Below are positions 17,908-28,309 of a stretch of DNA of 41,952 nucleotides, piece after piece; the stretch's first letter is position 1; every line of letters begins with the position of its first letter. The stretch lies in the NCBI GenBank assembly GCA_903934035.1, contig CAIZMK010000177.1:1-41952 (forward strand), written 5' to 3'. The DNA comes from an uncultured Methylococcaceae bacterium (lineage in GTDB: Bacteria; Pseudomonadota; Gammaproteobacteria; Methylococcales; Methylomonadaceae). The position numbers and the translations under genes were made by a program. The notes below the pieces were generated by a model. That model was not told the origin of the DNA. It searched no databases and saw nothing but the letters and a program-made list of their open reading frames with translations.

Positions 17908-17944
17908 AGAGGCTCTGCTTTATTGCAGGGCTTCTTGTTTTTTT
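17908..17944 (+). terminator. Rho-independent terminator after rpsA
   Basis: AGAGGCTCTGC (17908-17918) pairs over 11 positions (two G-U) with GCAGGGCTTCT (17925-17935) around a TTTATT loop, followed by TGTTTTTTT. It ends only 12 bp before the ihfB start, so part of transcription must pass through, or ihfB has its own promoter. Confidence 0.85.
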
Positions 17945-17956
17945 ACAGGATAATAT

Positions 17957-18262
17957 GTGACAAAATCAGAGTTAATTGAAGCCCTAGCTAAAAAGAAACC
18001 TTATTTAGCATTGAAAGACGTAGAGCTCGCTGTAAAGTGTTTGATTGAGAAAATGAATCAGGCATTGTCTTCTGGTAATAGAATTGAGATTAGAGGGTTT
18101 GGTAGTTTTTCTCTGCATAAAAGACCTCCTAGAATTGGCCGCAATCCGAAAACAGGTGAGTCTGTGAGCTTGTCTGAAAAACATGTTCCACATTTTAAAC
18201 CCGGCAAAGAATTACGTGATCGCGTAGACGATGCTAGGGATCAATATGAAATAGCAGATTAA
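17957..18262 (+). CDS. ihfB: Integration host factor subunit beta
   Basis: 101 residues. It forms the IHF heterodimer with IhfA and bends DNA sharply at specific sites. The start is GTG at 17957 (M)[10 protein letters not shown], matching E. coli IhfB residue for residue; the ATG two bases earlier runs directly into TGA. ACAGGA lies 6 nt upstream. The DNA-intercalating arm [10 protein letters not shown] and [10 protein letters not shown] are present. It follows rpsA as in most gammaproteobacteria. A very strong hairpin begins one base after its stop codon. Confidence 0.95.
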   Translation: MTKSELIEALAKKKPYLALKDVELAVKCLIEKMNQALSSGNRIEIRGFGSFSLHKRPPRIGRNPKTGESVSLSEKHVPHFKPGKELRDRVDDARDQYEIAD

Positions 18263-18338
18263 TCAAACTAACCTAACAGCATTGTCTATAACGCTTGGTA
18301 AGCGTTATAGACAATGCTGTTAGGTTGCTTTAGTTTGA
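18263..18338. repeat. 27-bp perfect inverted repeat forming a giant hairpin after ihfB
   Basis: Left arm 18270-18296 (begins AACCTAACAGCATTGTC) and right arm 18300-18326 are perfect reverse complements with only GGT between them. An outer arm TCAAACTA (18263-18270) pairs with TAGTTTGA (18331-18338). No T-run follows, so it is not a standard intrinsic terminator. It may protect the 3' end of the rpsA-ihfB mRNA or be an extrusion/cruciform site. Confidence 0.75.
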
Positions 18339-18508
18339 ATGATCTGTTATCCAAATAGTTATATCCTCAGAGTTGTTTTAACTGCCGATCGGAAAAATTA
18401 TTGGCAGGAATATCGTAAGCGACTAATTCTCCGCATATCCCAATCCCCCTTTCTTTGAAAAGATCAGGATGAATGGACATGTTTAGTATCTGCCCAAAGC
18501 TAAGTTTT

Positions 18509-18807
18509 GTAGGGGGGGATAAGCACCACAGACTGTGAAAGTATTATGATTTTAGCTTCCCTCTTTGTAAAAGGGCGTTACATATCACACCGTAGAGACA
18601 GGTCATGACCTGTCTCTACATTGCGAACGATTTAATGATTATTTTTAATAGACTAAATCTCCCCTAACCCCTTTGCTAAAGAGGGGGAAATAAAAAGAAT
18701 ACTTTCAAAGTCTCTATCGCTTAGCTTAACCCGACTTACGTAAGCGACTTGTCCCTTGTGAAGTTGATAGCCGTTTTGGTGGATGCGTTGGCGCTTATCC
18801 ATCCTAC
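18509..18807. repeat. Mosaic MITE-like repeat, copy B, with nested palindrome
   Basis: Fills most of the 590-bp gap between ihfB and the PerM gene. Outer ends: GTAGGGGGGGATAAGCACC (18509-18527) and the inverse GGCGCTTATCCATCCTAC (18790-18807). Inside, AGACTGTGAAAGTATT (18530 on) and the inverse AATACTTTCAAAGTCTCT (18699-18716) frame CCCTCTTT/AAAGAGGG palindromes. It is closely similar to copy C (38929-39087) on its left side and to copy A on its right side. The rest of the gap (18339-18508) shows no gene. Confidence 0.7.
18592..18619. repeat. 28-bp perfect palindrome inside copy B
   Basis: GTAGAGACAGGTCA is followed directly by its exact reverse complement. Copy C has unrelated sequence at this place, so the palindrome looks like a later GTAG-type insertion or replacement. 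Confidence 0.7.
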
Positions 18808-18852
18808 TGTTTATTTATATATCTATGTTGATACTGTGGGCAACAAGAAAGA

Positions 18853-19956
18853 CTAACCTGTATAGATATCAGAATTAGTATCACCTAATCTTGGCCAAGC
18901 GGTTAATACAGCTTTAACAACCGTTGCTAAGGGAATGGCAAAGAAAACTCCCCAAAAGCCCCATACTCCCCCAAAGAATAAAATGGCTACGATAATAGCA
19001 ACGGCGTGTAAATTGACGGCTTCGGAAAATAATACTGGTACCAGAACAACGCCATCCAATGCTTGAATAATAGAATAGGCAATGACAAGGTACATGAATT
19101 GGTCGCCACTAAGTCCCCATTGAAAATAAGCGACTGCTAGCACTGGAAAAGTGATAAGAGTCGCTCCTATATAAGGGATGATGACCTGTAGGCCCATTAA
19201 TACAGCTAATAGCATAGCGTAATTTAAGTCCATACTTGTAAAAGTGATAAAGCTAACAAACCAAAGAATTAGTACCTCGGAAAATTTGCCTCTGACATAA
19301 TTGCCAATTTGAACATCTACTTCTTCCCATACACGTACAGTTAAATGTCTTTGCTTGGGCATAAACTGCAGAAACCAGTCAATAAGTAATTTTTTATCTT
19401 TTAAGAAGAAAAAAACCATCATGGGTACTAAAAACAAATAAATCATGGCGCTGACTATGCCAACAACAGAAGCAGCAGATAAAGAAAGTACATTTTGGCC
19501 ATAAGTTAATAACTCTTGTTGTATAGCAAAAGTCATTTGTTGAATTTTATTTTCTGAAATTAATTTGGGGTATAGTTCTGGTAAACGCATTACTAGTGTT
19601 TGAGTTCGGTTAATAATAACGGGGATATTTTGTATAAGTTCAACTGCTTGTTGTGAAACTATTGGCATCAAATAAAATAATAAGAAACCTAAGCAAGTCA
19701 TGAAGCAAGAGAAAACTAAGTACACCGAAACTATTCGAGATAAGCCTAGGTTTATTACTTTACCTACCAAGCCTTCTAGCAGGTAAGCGAAGACGATAGA
19801 AGCAAAAACAGGCATCAATAAGTTAGATAAGCTGTAAATTAAAACAAAAGTAACAATTAAAATAATCGCTAAATAAATAGCTTGTGCATTAGGAAGTATT
19901 CGATTTAATGAAGCAGAAAAAAAACGTAAGCTTAAAGTGGATGTTTGGGTTGTCAT
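18853..19956 (-). CDS. AI-2E family (PerM/UPF0118) membrane protein
   Basis: A 367-residue inner-membrane protein with about seven or eight transmembrane segments: a pair at about 25-75, one near 80-100, a long soluble stretch (QQAVELIQNIPVIINRTQTL...) and the C-terminal group from about 160 on. Family marks are PMMVFFFLKDK, YVRGKFSEVLILWF, GLQVIIPYIGA and the near-C-terminal FFGGVWGFWGVFFAIPLATVVKA. Members export small molecules or Na+; the name AI-2E comes from one E. coli protein and should not be read as autoinducer export here. It is divergent from the DHH gene and convergent with ihfB. Confidence 0.88.
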   Translation of the reverse strand: MTTQTSTLSLRFFSASLNRILPNAQAIYLAIILIVTFVLIYSLSNLLMPVFASIVFAYLLEGLVGKVINLGLSRIVSVYLVFSCFMTCLGFLLFYLMPIVSQQAVELIQNIPVIINRTQTLVMRLPELYPKLISENKIQQMTFAIQQELLTYGQNVLSLSAASVVGIVSAMIYLFLVPMMVFFFLKDKKLLIDWFLQFMPKQRHLTVRVWEEVDVQIGNYVRGKFSEVLILWFVSFITFTSMDLNYAMLLAVLMGLQVIIPYIGATLITFPVLAVAYFQWGLSGDQFMYLVIAYSIIQALDGVVLVPVLFSEAVNLHAVAIIVAILFFGGVWGFWGVFFAIPLATVVKAVLTAWPRLGDTNSDIYTG

Positions 19957-20085
19957 AAAGATAAGAGTTTAGGTCTATATTTTTTAGGATATTTTACCTC
20001 TAAAAGTGTATTTATCGTTATGAAGTTTTTATTTGCAACAATACTCAGGTAAAATGCTCAGCGGCAATTAAGGTGGGAGTAATAA

Positions 20086-21042
20086 GTGTTAATTGATGTT
20101 TTTAATGGTGATGCAGATGGTATTTGTGCGCTTGTACAGTTACGCTTAGCAAAGCCTGCTCAGACTAAATTGGTAACTGGCGTAAAAAGAGACATTCAAC
20201 TATTGAAGCAAGTAGAAGTTCAAGTTGATGATGTTGTGACAATATTGGATATTTCTTTACAAAAAAATCGCACTGATTTATATAGAATACTAAAGCAAGG
20301 CGCGTCGGTATTTTATGTTGATCATCATGAGGCAGGAGAAATTCCTCAACATGAAAGGCTGATCGCTTTAATTGATACTGCGGCTAATACCTGTACAAGT
20401 TTGTTGGTTGATCAATTTTTGGGTGGTAAATACAGGGCGTGGGCTGTGGCTGCAGCTTATGGTGATAATCTTATTACAAGTGCGGAGCGACTTGCTTTGC
20501 ATCTATCAATATCGGCTAGGCAACTTAATGAGCTTAGACGTTTAGGCGTATGCCTGAATTATAATGCTTGTGGTAGTGTGGTCAGTGATTTACATTTTAG
20601 TCCTGATGTTTTATATAAGGAATTAGTGGCTTACGAATCGCCTTTTGAATATATGGCGGCTAATAATAGCAGCTACCTCCAGCTCTTAGAAGGTTACGCA
20701 GAAGATATAGCTAAAGCGCAAGCTGTAAAAGAAGAATACTGCACGGCCAGCATTGCACTTTATAGATTACCTGATGAGGCTTGGGCAAGGCGAATTAGTG
20801 GAGTATTTGCTAATGAATTGGCTAATAAAATGCCAATTCGTGCTCATGCCCTCATTAGTTACAATGCACTTGGAGGTTATCAAATTAGTTTGCGTGCACC
20901 ATTAGTTAATAAGGTTGGGGCTGATGAGTTATGTTCATTGTTTGCAACGGGTGGTGGCCGTAAAGGTGCGGCTGGAATTAATCACTTGCCTTATGAAGAG
21001 TTACCCTTATTTATTGCTGAGTTTGAAAAAAAATATCCTTAA
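20086..21042 (+). CDS. DHH family phosphoesterase
   Basis: 318 residues starting at GTG with a strong ribosome site (AAGGTGGGAG, about 6 nt away). Metal-binding motifs are FNGDADG (Asp9, Asp11), a middle Asp in TILDIS and the family DHH at 79-81 (VDHHEAGE). The C-terminal GGGRKGAAG (about 289-297) is the DHHA1 substrate-binding motif. The closest types are cytoplasmic oligoribonuclease/pAp phosphatase-like enzymes. Its direct neighbour is cysC (21 bp downstream); a pAp phosphatase beside a PAPS-forming kinase would be logical, but it could equally be a nanoRNase. The specific substrate is inference. Confidence 0.82.
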   Translation: MLIDVFNGDADGICALVQLRLAKPAQTKLVTGVKRDIQLLKQVEVQVDDVVTILDISLQKNRTDLYRILKQGASVFYVDHHEAGEIPQHERLIALIDTAANTCTSLLVDQFLGGKYRAWAVAAAYGDNLITSAERLALHLSISARQLNELRRLGVCLNYNACGSVVSDLHFSPDVLYKELVAYESPFEYMAANNSSYLQLLEGYAEDIAKAQAVKEEYCTASIALYRLPDEAWARRISGVFANELANKMPIRAHALISYNALGGYQISLRAPLVNKVGADELCSLFATGGGRKGAAGINHLPYEELPLFIAEFEKKYP

Positions 21043-21063
21043 CTTAATCGTTTAAGCCCCCTT

Positions 21064-21678
21064 ATGAAAATAAAAAATACAAATATAATTTGGCATCATG
21101 CAAACGTTTCTAGGGCAGACAGGGAGGCGTTGCATGCACATAAAAGTGTGATTCTTTGGTTTACTGGTTTATCTGGGTCTGGTAAATCGACACTGGCTCA
21201 TGCTGTAGAAGATTATCTTCATAAGATGGGTGTCTCAACCTATGTGCTTGATGGTGATAATGTTCGCCAAGGCCTATGTAGTGATCTTGGTTTTACTGAT
21301 AGCGATCGCACTGAAAATATACGTCGAATTGGTGAACTGGCTAAGTTAATGACTGAGGCCGGAATTATTACTTTGACGGCCTTTATTTCACCGTTCATAT
21401 CTGATCGTGATATAGCTAGGAAACTAGTTCCTTCTGGTGATTTTTTAGAAATATATTGTTCATGTCCTATTGAAACTTGTGAACAACGTGATGTAAAAGG
21501 CTTATATAAAAAAGCTAGAGCTGGTCAAATTCCATTATTTACTGGAATAGGTTCGCCTTATCAGGTACCTGAAAATCCAGAGTTAATAGTAAATACTCAT
21601 GAGCAAACATTATCAGAAAGTGTTGAGCACGTGATTAAATTGCTAGTGCAGCGAGGATTGATAAAAATAGTCGACTAA
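21064..21678 (+). CDS. cysC: Adenylylsulfate kinase
   Basis: 204 residues. It phosphorylates APS to PAPS with ATP. The P-loop GLSGSGKST is at 35-43, [15 protein letters not shown] binds APS, and [14 protein letters not shown] is the family active-site loop. The N-terminal leader [14 protein letters not shown] is typical of CysC. Gene order is odd: no cysD/cysN nearby, but manC and galU follow directly. It may serve sulfation of a polysaccharide, or just sulfate assimilation. It sits 21 bp after the DHH gene, apparently cotranscribed. Confidence 0.95.
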   Translation: MKIKNTNIIWHHANVSRADREALHAHKSVILWFTGLSGSGKSTLAHAVEDYLHKMGVSTYVLDGDNVRQGLCSDLGFTDSDRTENIRRIGELAKLMTEAGIITLTAFISPFISDRDIARKLVPSGDFLEIYCSCPIETCEQRDVKGLYKKARAGQIPLFTGIGSPYQVPENPELIVNTHEQTLSESVEHVIKLLVQRGLIKIVD

Positions 21679-21783
21679 TATCTGTAACATAAATGCTTTA
21701 ACTTATTACTGTATACGGTTAAGCAATGTTAAAATAAAAACAGTGAATGATTCACTCACTCTTCAAAGTTTAAGGAAATAATT

Positions 21784-23184
21784 ATGATTCCCGTTATTTT
21801 ATCAGGTGGCTCAGGAACGCGCCTATGGCCGCTTTCTCGCGGACAATACCCAAAACAATTTCTGCCGTTAGTTTCTAATCACACTATGATTCAGGAAACA
21901 TTACTCAGATTGAATGGTGTGCCAGAATTAAAAGCACCGATTGCAGTTTGTAATGAAAATCATCGTTTCATGATGGCTGAACAATTGTTAGAAATAGGAG
22001 CAAAGCCAGCTGCAATTATTCTTGAACCTATGGGTAAAAATACCGCTCCTGCTGTCACCATGGCTGCTCTCAGCGCGGCGTCAGAAGAGGATGTTATACT
22101 CATTTTACCCGCAGATCATGTTATTGCAGATTTAGTTGCCTTTCATAAAGCGGTTGAACAAGCAAAAATTCTGGCTGAGCAAGGTTTTATGGTGACCTTT
22201 GGTATTGTTCCTAATCAACCGGAAACTGGCTATGGCTATATTAAAAGGGATGCCGTTCAGCATGGGAAAGCTTTTGGCGTGGCTGCCTTTGTTGAAAAGC
22301 CTGATGCAGAGACTGCAAATCAGTATGTGAGTAGTGGTGATTATTACTGGAATAGTGGTATGTTTGCCTTTAAGGCAGGAACTTTTTTAAGTGAGCTAGA
22401 AAAGTTTAATCCGGAGATGTTAAGTGTTTGTCGACAAGCATTAAATGCTGCAAAAGTTGATTTGGATTTTGTACGTTTAGACAAAGAATTATTTGGGACT
22501 TGTCCTGCTGATTCTATCGATTATGCCGTCATGGAAAAAACAGACAAAGCTGTTGTTATTCCACTGGATGCCGGTTGGAATGATGTGGGTTCATGGTCTG
22601 CTTTATGGGATGTTACCGATAAAGATGCTAATGGTAATGCAATTAGCGGTGATGTTTTGACGGTTGATAGCCATAATTCGTTTATTCATGCTCAAAGTAA
22701 ATTGGTAGCGGTTATTGGAGTAAATGATTTAGTGGTTGTTGAAACCGCTGATGCGGTGATGATTGCGCCTAGGGATAGAGTACAAGAAGTTAAACAAGTT
22801 GTTGATCAATTAAAGCAAAGTGGACGTAGTGAAGCTGACTTACATAGAAAGGCTAGTCGACCTTGGGGTAATTATGATCTAGTTGATAGGGGTGAGCGCC
22901 ATCAGACTAAACGTATAATAGTCAAGCCAGGGGCTAAACTGTCTTTGCAGCGGCATCATCATCGCGCAGAGCATTGGGTGGTTGTTAAAGGTACAGCTTT
23001 GGTCACTAAGGGGGAAGAGACATTATTAATAACTGAAAATGAATCAACCTATATTCCTTTAGGTGTTGTTCATTGTCTTGAAAATCCTGGTGTTATTCCC
23101 TTGGAAATTGTCGAAGTTCAATCAGGTAGTTATTTGGGTGAAGATGATATTGTACGTTTTGATGATCAATATGGTCGGGCTTAG
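21784..23184 (+). CDS. manC: Mannose-1-phosphate guanylyltransferase / mannose-6-phosphate isomerase
   Basis: 466 residues, bifunctional type II PMI/GMP. The N-terminal nucleotidyltransferase (about 1-345) carries GGSGTRLWPLSR (8-19), YPKQFL and FVEKPD. The C-terminal cupin isomerase (about 355-466) carries RPWGNYD, RIIVKPGAKLSLQ.HHHRAEHWVVVKG and ENESTYIPLG. It makes GDP-mannose for exopolysaccharide or LPS sugars. A 105-bp gap and a small GTGAATGATTCAC palindrome precede it, so it may have its own promoter. Names algA and cpsB are also used. Confidence 0.95.
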   Translation: MIPVILSGGSGTRLWPLSRGQYPKQFLPLVSNHTMIQETLLRLNGVPELKAPIAVCNENHRFMMAEQLLEIGAKPAAIILEPMGKNTAPAVTMAALSAASEEDVILILPADHVIADLVAFHKAVEQAKILAEQGFMVTFGIVPNQPETGYGYIKRDAVQHGKAFGVAAFVEKPDAETANQYVSSGDYYWNSGMFAFKAGTFLSELEKFNPEMLSVCRQALNAAKVDLDFVRLDKELFGTCPADSIDYAVMEKTDKAVVIPLDAGWNDVGSWSALWDVTDKDANGNAISGDVLTVDSHNSFIHAQSKLVAVIGVNDLVVVETADAVMIAPRDRVQEVKQVVDQLKQSGRSEADLHRKASRPWGNYDLVDRGERHQTKRIIVKPGAKLSLQRHHHRAEHWVVVKGTALVTKGEETLLITENESTYIPLGVVHCLENPGVIPLEIVEVQSGSYLGEDDIVRFDDQYGRA

Positions 23185-23259
23185 TACCGTATAAGATTTC
23201 AAATTAAGATTTAAGACCTATTTCTTATCTCTTATTAATTAAAATAATGGAAGTAGAAA

Positions 23260-24150
23260 ATGAGCAAAAAAATTACTAAAGCTGTTTTTCCAGTGGCTGG
23301 TTTGGGTACGCGTTTTTTACCGGCAACCAAAGCTACTCCAAAGGAAATGTTGCCTATTGTTGATAAACCCTTAATTCAGTATGCAGTAGAGGAAGCTGTT
23401 GCAGCAGGTATTGATACCATGATATTTGTTACTGGACGTAGTAAAAATGTCATTATGGATCATTTTGACAAGGCTTATGAGCTTGAAAAAGAATTAGAAG
23501 CAAAAAATAAGACAGAATTGTTAGCTCTGTTAAAGAGCATTGTCCCGCCTAATGTTTCTTATGTCTTTATTCGTCAAGCAGAAGCTTTAGGTTTGGGGCA
23601 TGCGGTTTATTGTGCTCGCCCTGTTATTGGTGATGAGCCATTTGCCGTGATCTTGGCAGATGATATGGTCGAAGATGGTACGCGTGGATGTATGGCGCAG
23701 ATGGTTGAGCTTCATGATAAAAAGCAAGCATCTGTAATAGGCGTTGAACGTATTGATCCTGCACAATCGGCCAGTTATGGAATCGTTAAGATTAATGAGT
23801 TCGTAGAAAAATCTGCGCCAATAGAACTAATTGTTGAAAAGCCTAAGCCCGAAAATGCACCATCAAACTTGGCTGTTGTAGGTCGTTATATTTTAACTCC
23901 TGCAATTTTTGATAAACTTGAGCACACCGAACGTGGTGCCGGTGGAGAAATTCAATTAACCGATGCTATCGCAAGCTTATTAAAAGATGAAACCGTATTA
24001 GCTTATGAGTTTGAAGGTAAGCGTTATGATTGTGGCTCTAAGCTAGGATTTTTAATAGCAACAGTCGAACAAGCATTGCTACATAAAGACTTAAAAGATG
24101 ACTTTCTAGCCTATTTAAAAGACTTTTGTAAAGAGCATAAGATCTCTTAA
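23260..24150 (+). CDS. galU: UTP-glucose-1-phosphate uridylyltransferase
   Basis: 296 residues. It makes UDP-glucose from UTP and glucose-1-phosphate. The nucleotidyl-transfer motif GLGTRFLPATKATPKEM is near the N-terminus, with VEKP and the GKRYDCGSKLGFL signature near the end. It follows manC by 75 bp. A hairpin (AATGATTAG 24207-24215 / CTAATCATT 24235-24243) lies downstream and may help terminate transcription before the thiC leader. Confidence 0.96.
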   Translation: MSKKITKAVFPVAGLGTRFLPATKATPKEMLPIVDKPLIQYAVEEAVAAGIDTMIFVTGRSKNVIMDHFDKAYELEKELEAKNKTELLALLKSIVPPNVSYVFIRQAEALGLGHAVYCARPVIGDEPFAVILADDMVEDGTRGCMAQMVELHDKKQASVIGVERIDPAQSASYGIVKINEFVEKSAPIELIVEKPKPENAPSNLAVVGRYILTPAIFDKLEHTERGAGGEIQLTDAIASLLKDETVLAYEFEGKRYDCGSKLGFLIATVEQALLHKDLKDDFLAYLKDFCKEHKIS

Positions 24151-24317
24151 GATTAATTTTGAATAAAACTTGCTAAGAATATTAAGTGTTGGTGATTAGC
24201 GTTAGTAATGATTAGCCCCTATAAATTATAAGGACTAATCATTATTTATTGCCTGTCTGCATGGGTCTTGCTTGCAATCTGAAGCATTATCCTTTAACTT
24301 AGTCCGACATCCGTAAA

Positions 24318-26327
<2,010 letters not shown>

Positions 26328-26380
26328 CAATCGGCTACTAGTTCAATGCGCGCCAGTTTGGCTTAAGCTCTCTTTCAGGT

Positions 26381-26582
26381 CATAGGTATCTACACAAATA
26401 ATTGTTAGCATTCCTACGCGCGAACGATAACATTGTGGTGAAGATCGTAGGGGCGTATTGCATACGCCCTTATAAAATAAGCTCTATAACATTGGACTTT
26501 CGATGTTGGGCGTATGCAATACGCCCCTACGGTGTTTTTTTATCGTTTCCACGCCGATAAGAAACTTGTGTAGATACCTATG
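26381..26582. mobile_element. MITE-like element, copy 1
   Basis: A 202-bp non-coding element with perfect 17-bp terminal inverted repeats, CATAGGTATCTACACAA (26381-26397) and its inverse (26566-26582). Subterminal parts also partly match (AACGATAA / TTATCGTT). An inner perfect 24-bp inverted repeat (26446-26469 / 26508-26531) begins CGTAGGGGCGTATTG. Copy 2 is at 39088-39286. It sits between the convergent thiC and methyltransferase genes. No transposase is in the window, so it would need one in trans. The target duplication is unclear. Confidence 0.8.
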
Positions 26583-26671
26583 CTTTTAGGTAGGGCTTTT
26601 TAATACAGGCTAAAGACTAAAGGCGAAGAGTTAAGTCTAGCTCTGCACCTTAAGTTGTTTGACTTTAAGCC

Positions 26672-27358
26672 TTAATCTTTCTCCGCGATTATGTGGTAAG
26701 TATTACCTTTTATATAGCTGTTAATCACATTAAAGTGATTGCTTTCAAATTGTGCCTTAGTTGTTACTGGGTCACAGGTTCTAGCTAAAATGCCTTTCTT
26801 AAAACAGAAGCGGTTGACTCGTGTGGCAATGGCGCGTCTTAAACAACCTCCTCGTGGCGCAAGTAAAACATCAACATAAAGATGAGCTTTCGGTTTCATA
26901 ACTCTATTCAGTTCTTTAAGCACTTTGCCAGGGTCAGGAAAGGCATGAAAGGAATGAGCAATATTGACTGAATCGAAATAGGCATTAGGATAGTTGATAT
27001 TGCCTAGGTCTGCCTGAACTAACTTTACGCTTTTGTTACTTTTGAATAATATTTGGGCACCCTGGAGCATGCGTTCAGCGTAATCTATACCTATAATTTC
27101 TTCAGGTAGTTTGCCACCTAGTATTTTTTTAGTGAGTAGAGTTAAAGCTAGAAAAGTTCCAGAACCTATAGCGGCTTCTAGGTGTTTATTACCCAGGTTT
27201 TTGGCAAAAAAAGCTAAGTGAGTCCAAATCATTACTTGATAAGTACCCATTAAAATAAAAAAACCTCGGATGTCATACCACCATGAAGGGTCACGATAGG
27301 CGTCGGCACCTTTTGCTTGAGCGATAGGGTTGTTAGGGTTTTGCGATTCAAGTGTCAT
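26672..27358 (-). CDS. Class I SAM-dependent methyltransferase
   Basis: 228 residues. The SAM motif I reads LEAAIGSGTFLAL, followed by acidic IGIDYAERML, QADLGNINY and VNIAHSFHAFPDPGKVLKELNRVMKP, the standard UbiE/Methyltransf_11 layout. The N-terminus (WWYDIRGFFILMGTYQVMIWTHLAFF) is aromatic and hydrophobic and may touch the membrane or a lipid substrate. It is the last gene of the four-gene minus-strand operon, 45 bp after the E1-like gene. The substrate is unknown; by context it could methylate the carboxyl or amine of an acylated product. Confidence 0.85.
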   Translation of the reverse strand: MTLESQNPNNPIAQAKGADAYRDPSWWYDIRGFFILMGTYQVMIWTHLAFFAKNLGNKHLEAAIGSGTFLALTLLTKKILGGKLPEEIIGIDYAERMLQGAQILFKSNKSVKLVQADLGNINYPNAYFDSVNIAHSFHAFPDPGKVLKELNRVMKPKAHLYVDVLLAPRGGCLRRAIATRVNRFCFKKGILARTCDPVTTKAQFESNHFNVINSYIKGNTYHIIAEKD

Positions 27359-27403
27359 TAGGGCTCCTTAAGATGTGCTACAAGCTTATAGTGTATTGCG
27401 TTC

Positions 27404-28261
27404 TTAAATACCTAGTCGTTTACGAGCTATAAAGAATTTTAATTGTTGTAAAGGGTTTTTGTTACCTCCCCATAAATAACCATTTTTTAATCGATTCAGT
27501 CGAACATCGTAACAGGTGTAGTGAGGGACTGATTTAAGCTCTTTAGGATGTAATAAGGCCAAGATCGCCTTGCTAATAACGATACCTGTTGCCAATTTAC
27601 AGCCACTTGAGATACTCGGTGCTTTGCGGCTATCAAGATCGAAAGCGGCAGGAAGTATATATTTGAGATGAAAGCCCGCTGGTGCAGCAGCCAAGGCCAT
27701 TTTTAAGGCCTGTAGACCTAAATCATCTTTGTAATTAATATTAAAGTAGTCGTCAAAACTCATACCTTCTGGTTTAAATACTAAAACACCAACACCAAAG
27801 CCCATGGGTACGCCAAAGATGACCGGTATATTTCGTTTCATGCAAGTGTTAATGAGTAATCGGTGTATCTTGATTTCAAAAAACTCAACGGCATCAATAA
27901 AAACATCGACTCCAGTTAAGAAATCATCAACATTTTGATCATTGATGCCTTCCTCGTAGGTTTTTAGTTGGGCATCTGGATTAATATCTAAAGCAAGCTT
28001 AATCATAACATCCAGTTTTTTAACACCCACCGTTGACATGGTTGCACCATACTGACGATTAAAGTTAGCCATTTCAAATGAGTCAAAGTCTGATAGCTTG
28101 AAATGCCCAATGCCTGCTCGTAATAAAGTAATTAAGTAATCACCTCCTACGCCCCCCATACCAGCAATTGCAAAGGTCGCATTTTTTAAGTGGGCTTGAT
28201 CGGTGGCGCTAGTGATGCCATGGTTTCTGGAAAAAGCTAGGTCATAATCAAAAGTTGGCAT
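27404..28261 (-). CDS. E1/ThiF-like adenylyltransferase family protein
   Basis: 285 residues of the ThiF/MoeB/HesA (E1-like) fold. The nucleotide loop GMGGVGG is at 34-40, FDSFEMANFNRQY (59-71) supplies the Asp, Asn, Arg and Gln that bind ATP, Lys81/82 follow, and IDAVEFFE has the conserved acidic Asp123. The C-terminal crossover SSGCKLATGIVISKAIL includes Cys221. There are no CxxC pairs, so it lacks the MoeB/ThiF zinc site, and no ThiS/MoaD-like partner is nearby. It may adenylate a carboxylate, such as a peptide or acyl-amino-acid, rather than a ubiquitin-like protein. Spacing to its neighbours is 45-48 bp. Confidence 0.85.
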   Translation of the reverse strand: MPTFDYDLAFSRNHGITSATDQAHLKNATFAIAGMGGVGGDYLITLLRAGIGHFKLSDFDSFEMANFNRQYGATMSTVGVKKLDVMIKLALDINPDAQLKTYEEGINDQNVDDFLTGVDVFIDAVEFFEIKIHRLLINTCMKRNIPVIFGVPMGFGVGVLVFKPEGMSFDDYFNINYKDDLGLQALKMALAAAPAGFHLKYILPAAFDLDSRKAPSISSGCKLATGIVISKAILALLHPKELKSVPHYTCYDVRLNRLKNGYLWGGNKNPLQQLKFFIARKRLGI

Positions 28262-28309
28262 GTTACAGTCCTGTTGATGGATGAAATAAAGAGATGTTTA
28301 TACGATGTC

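Noticed and set aside
18853-19956. Autoinducer-2 exporter
   Set aside because: The AI-2E family name derives from one member; nothing here supports AI-2 transport.
24207-24243. Firm terminator after galU
   Set aside because: The hairpin is clear but its tail (ATTTATTG) is not a good U-tract, so it is only mentioned with galU.
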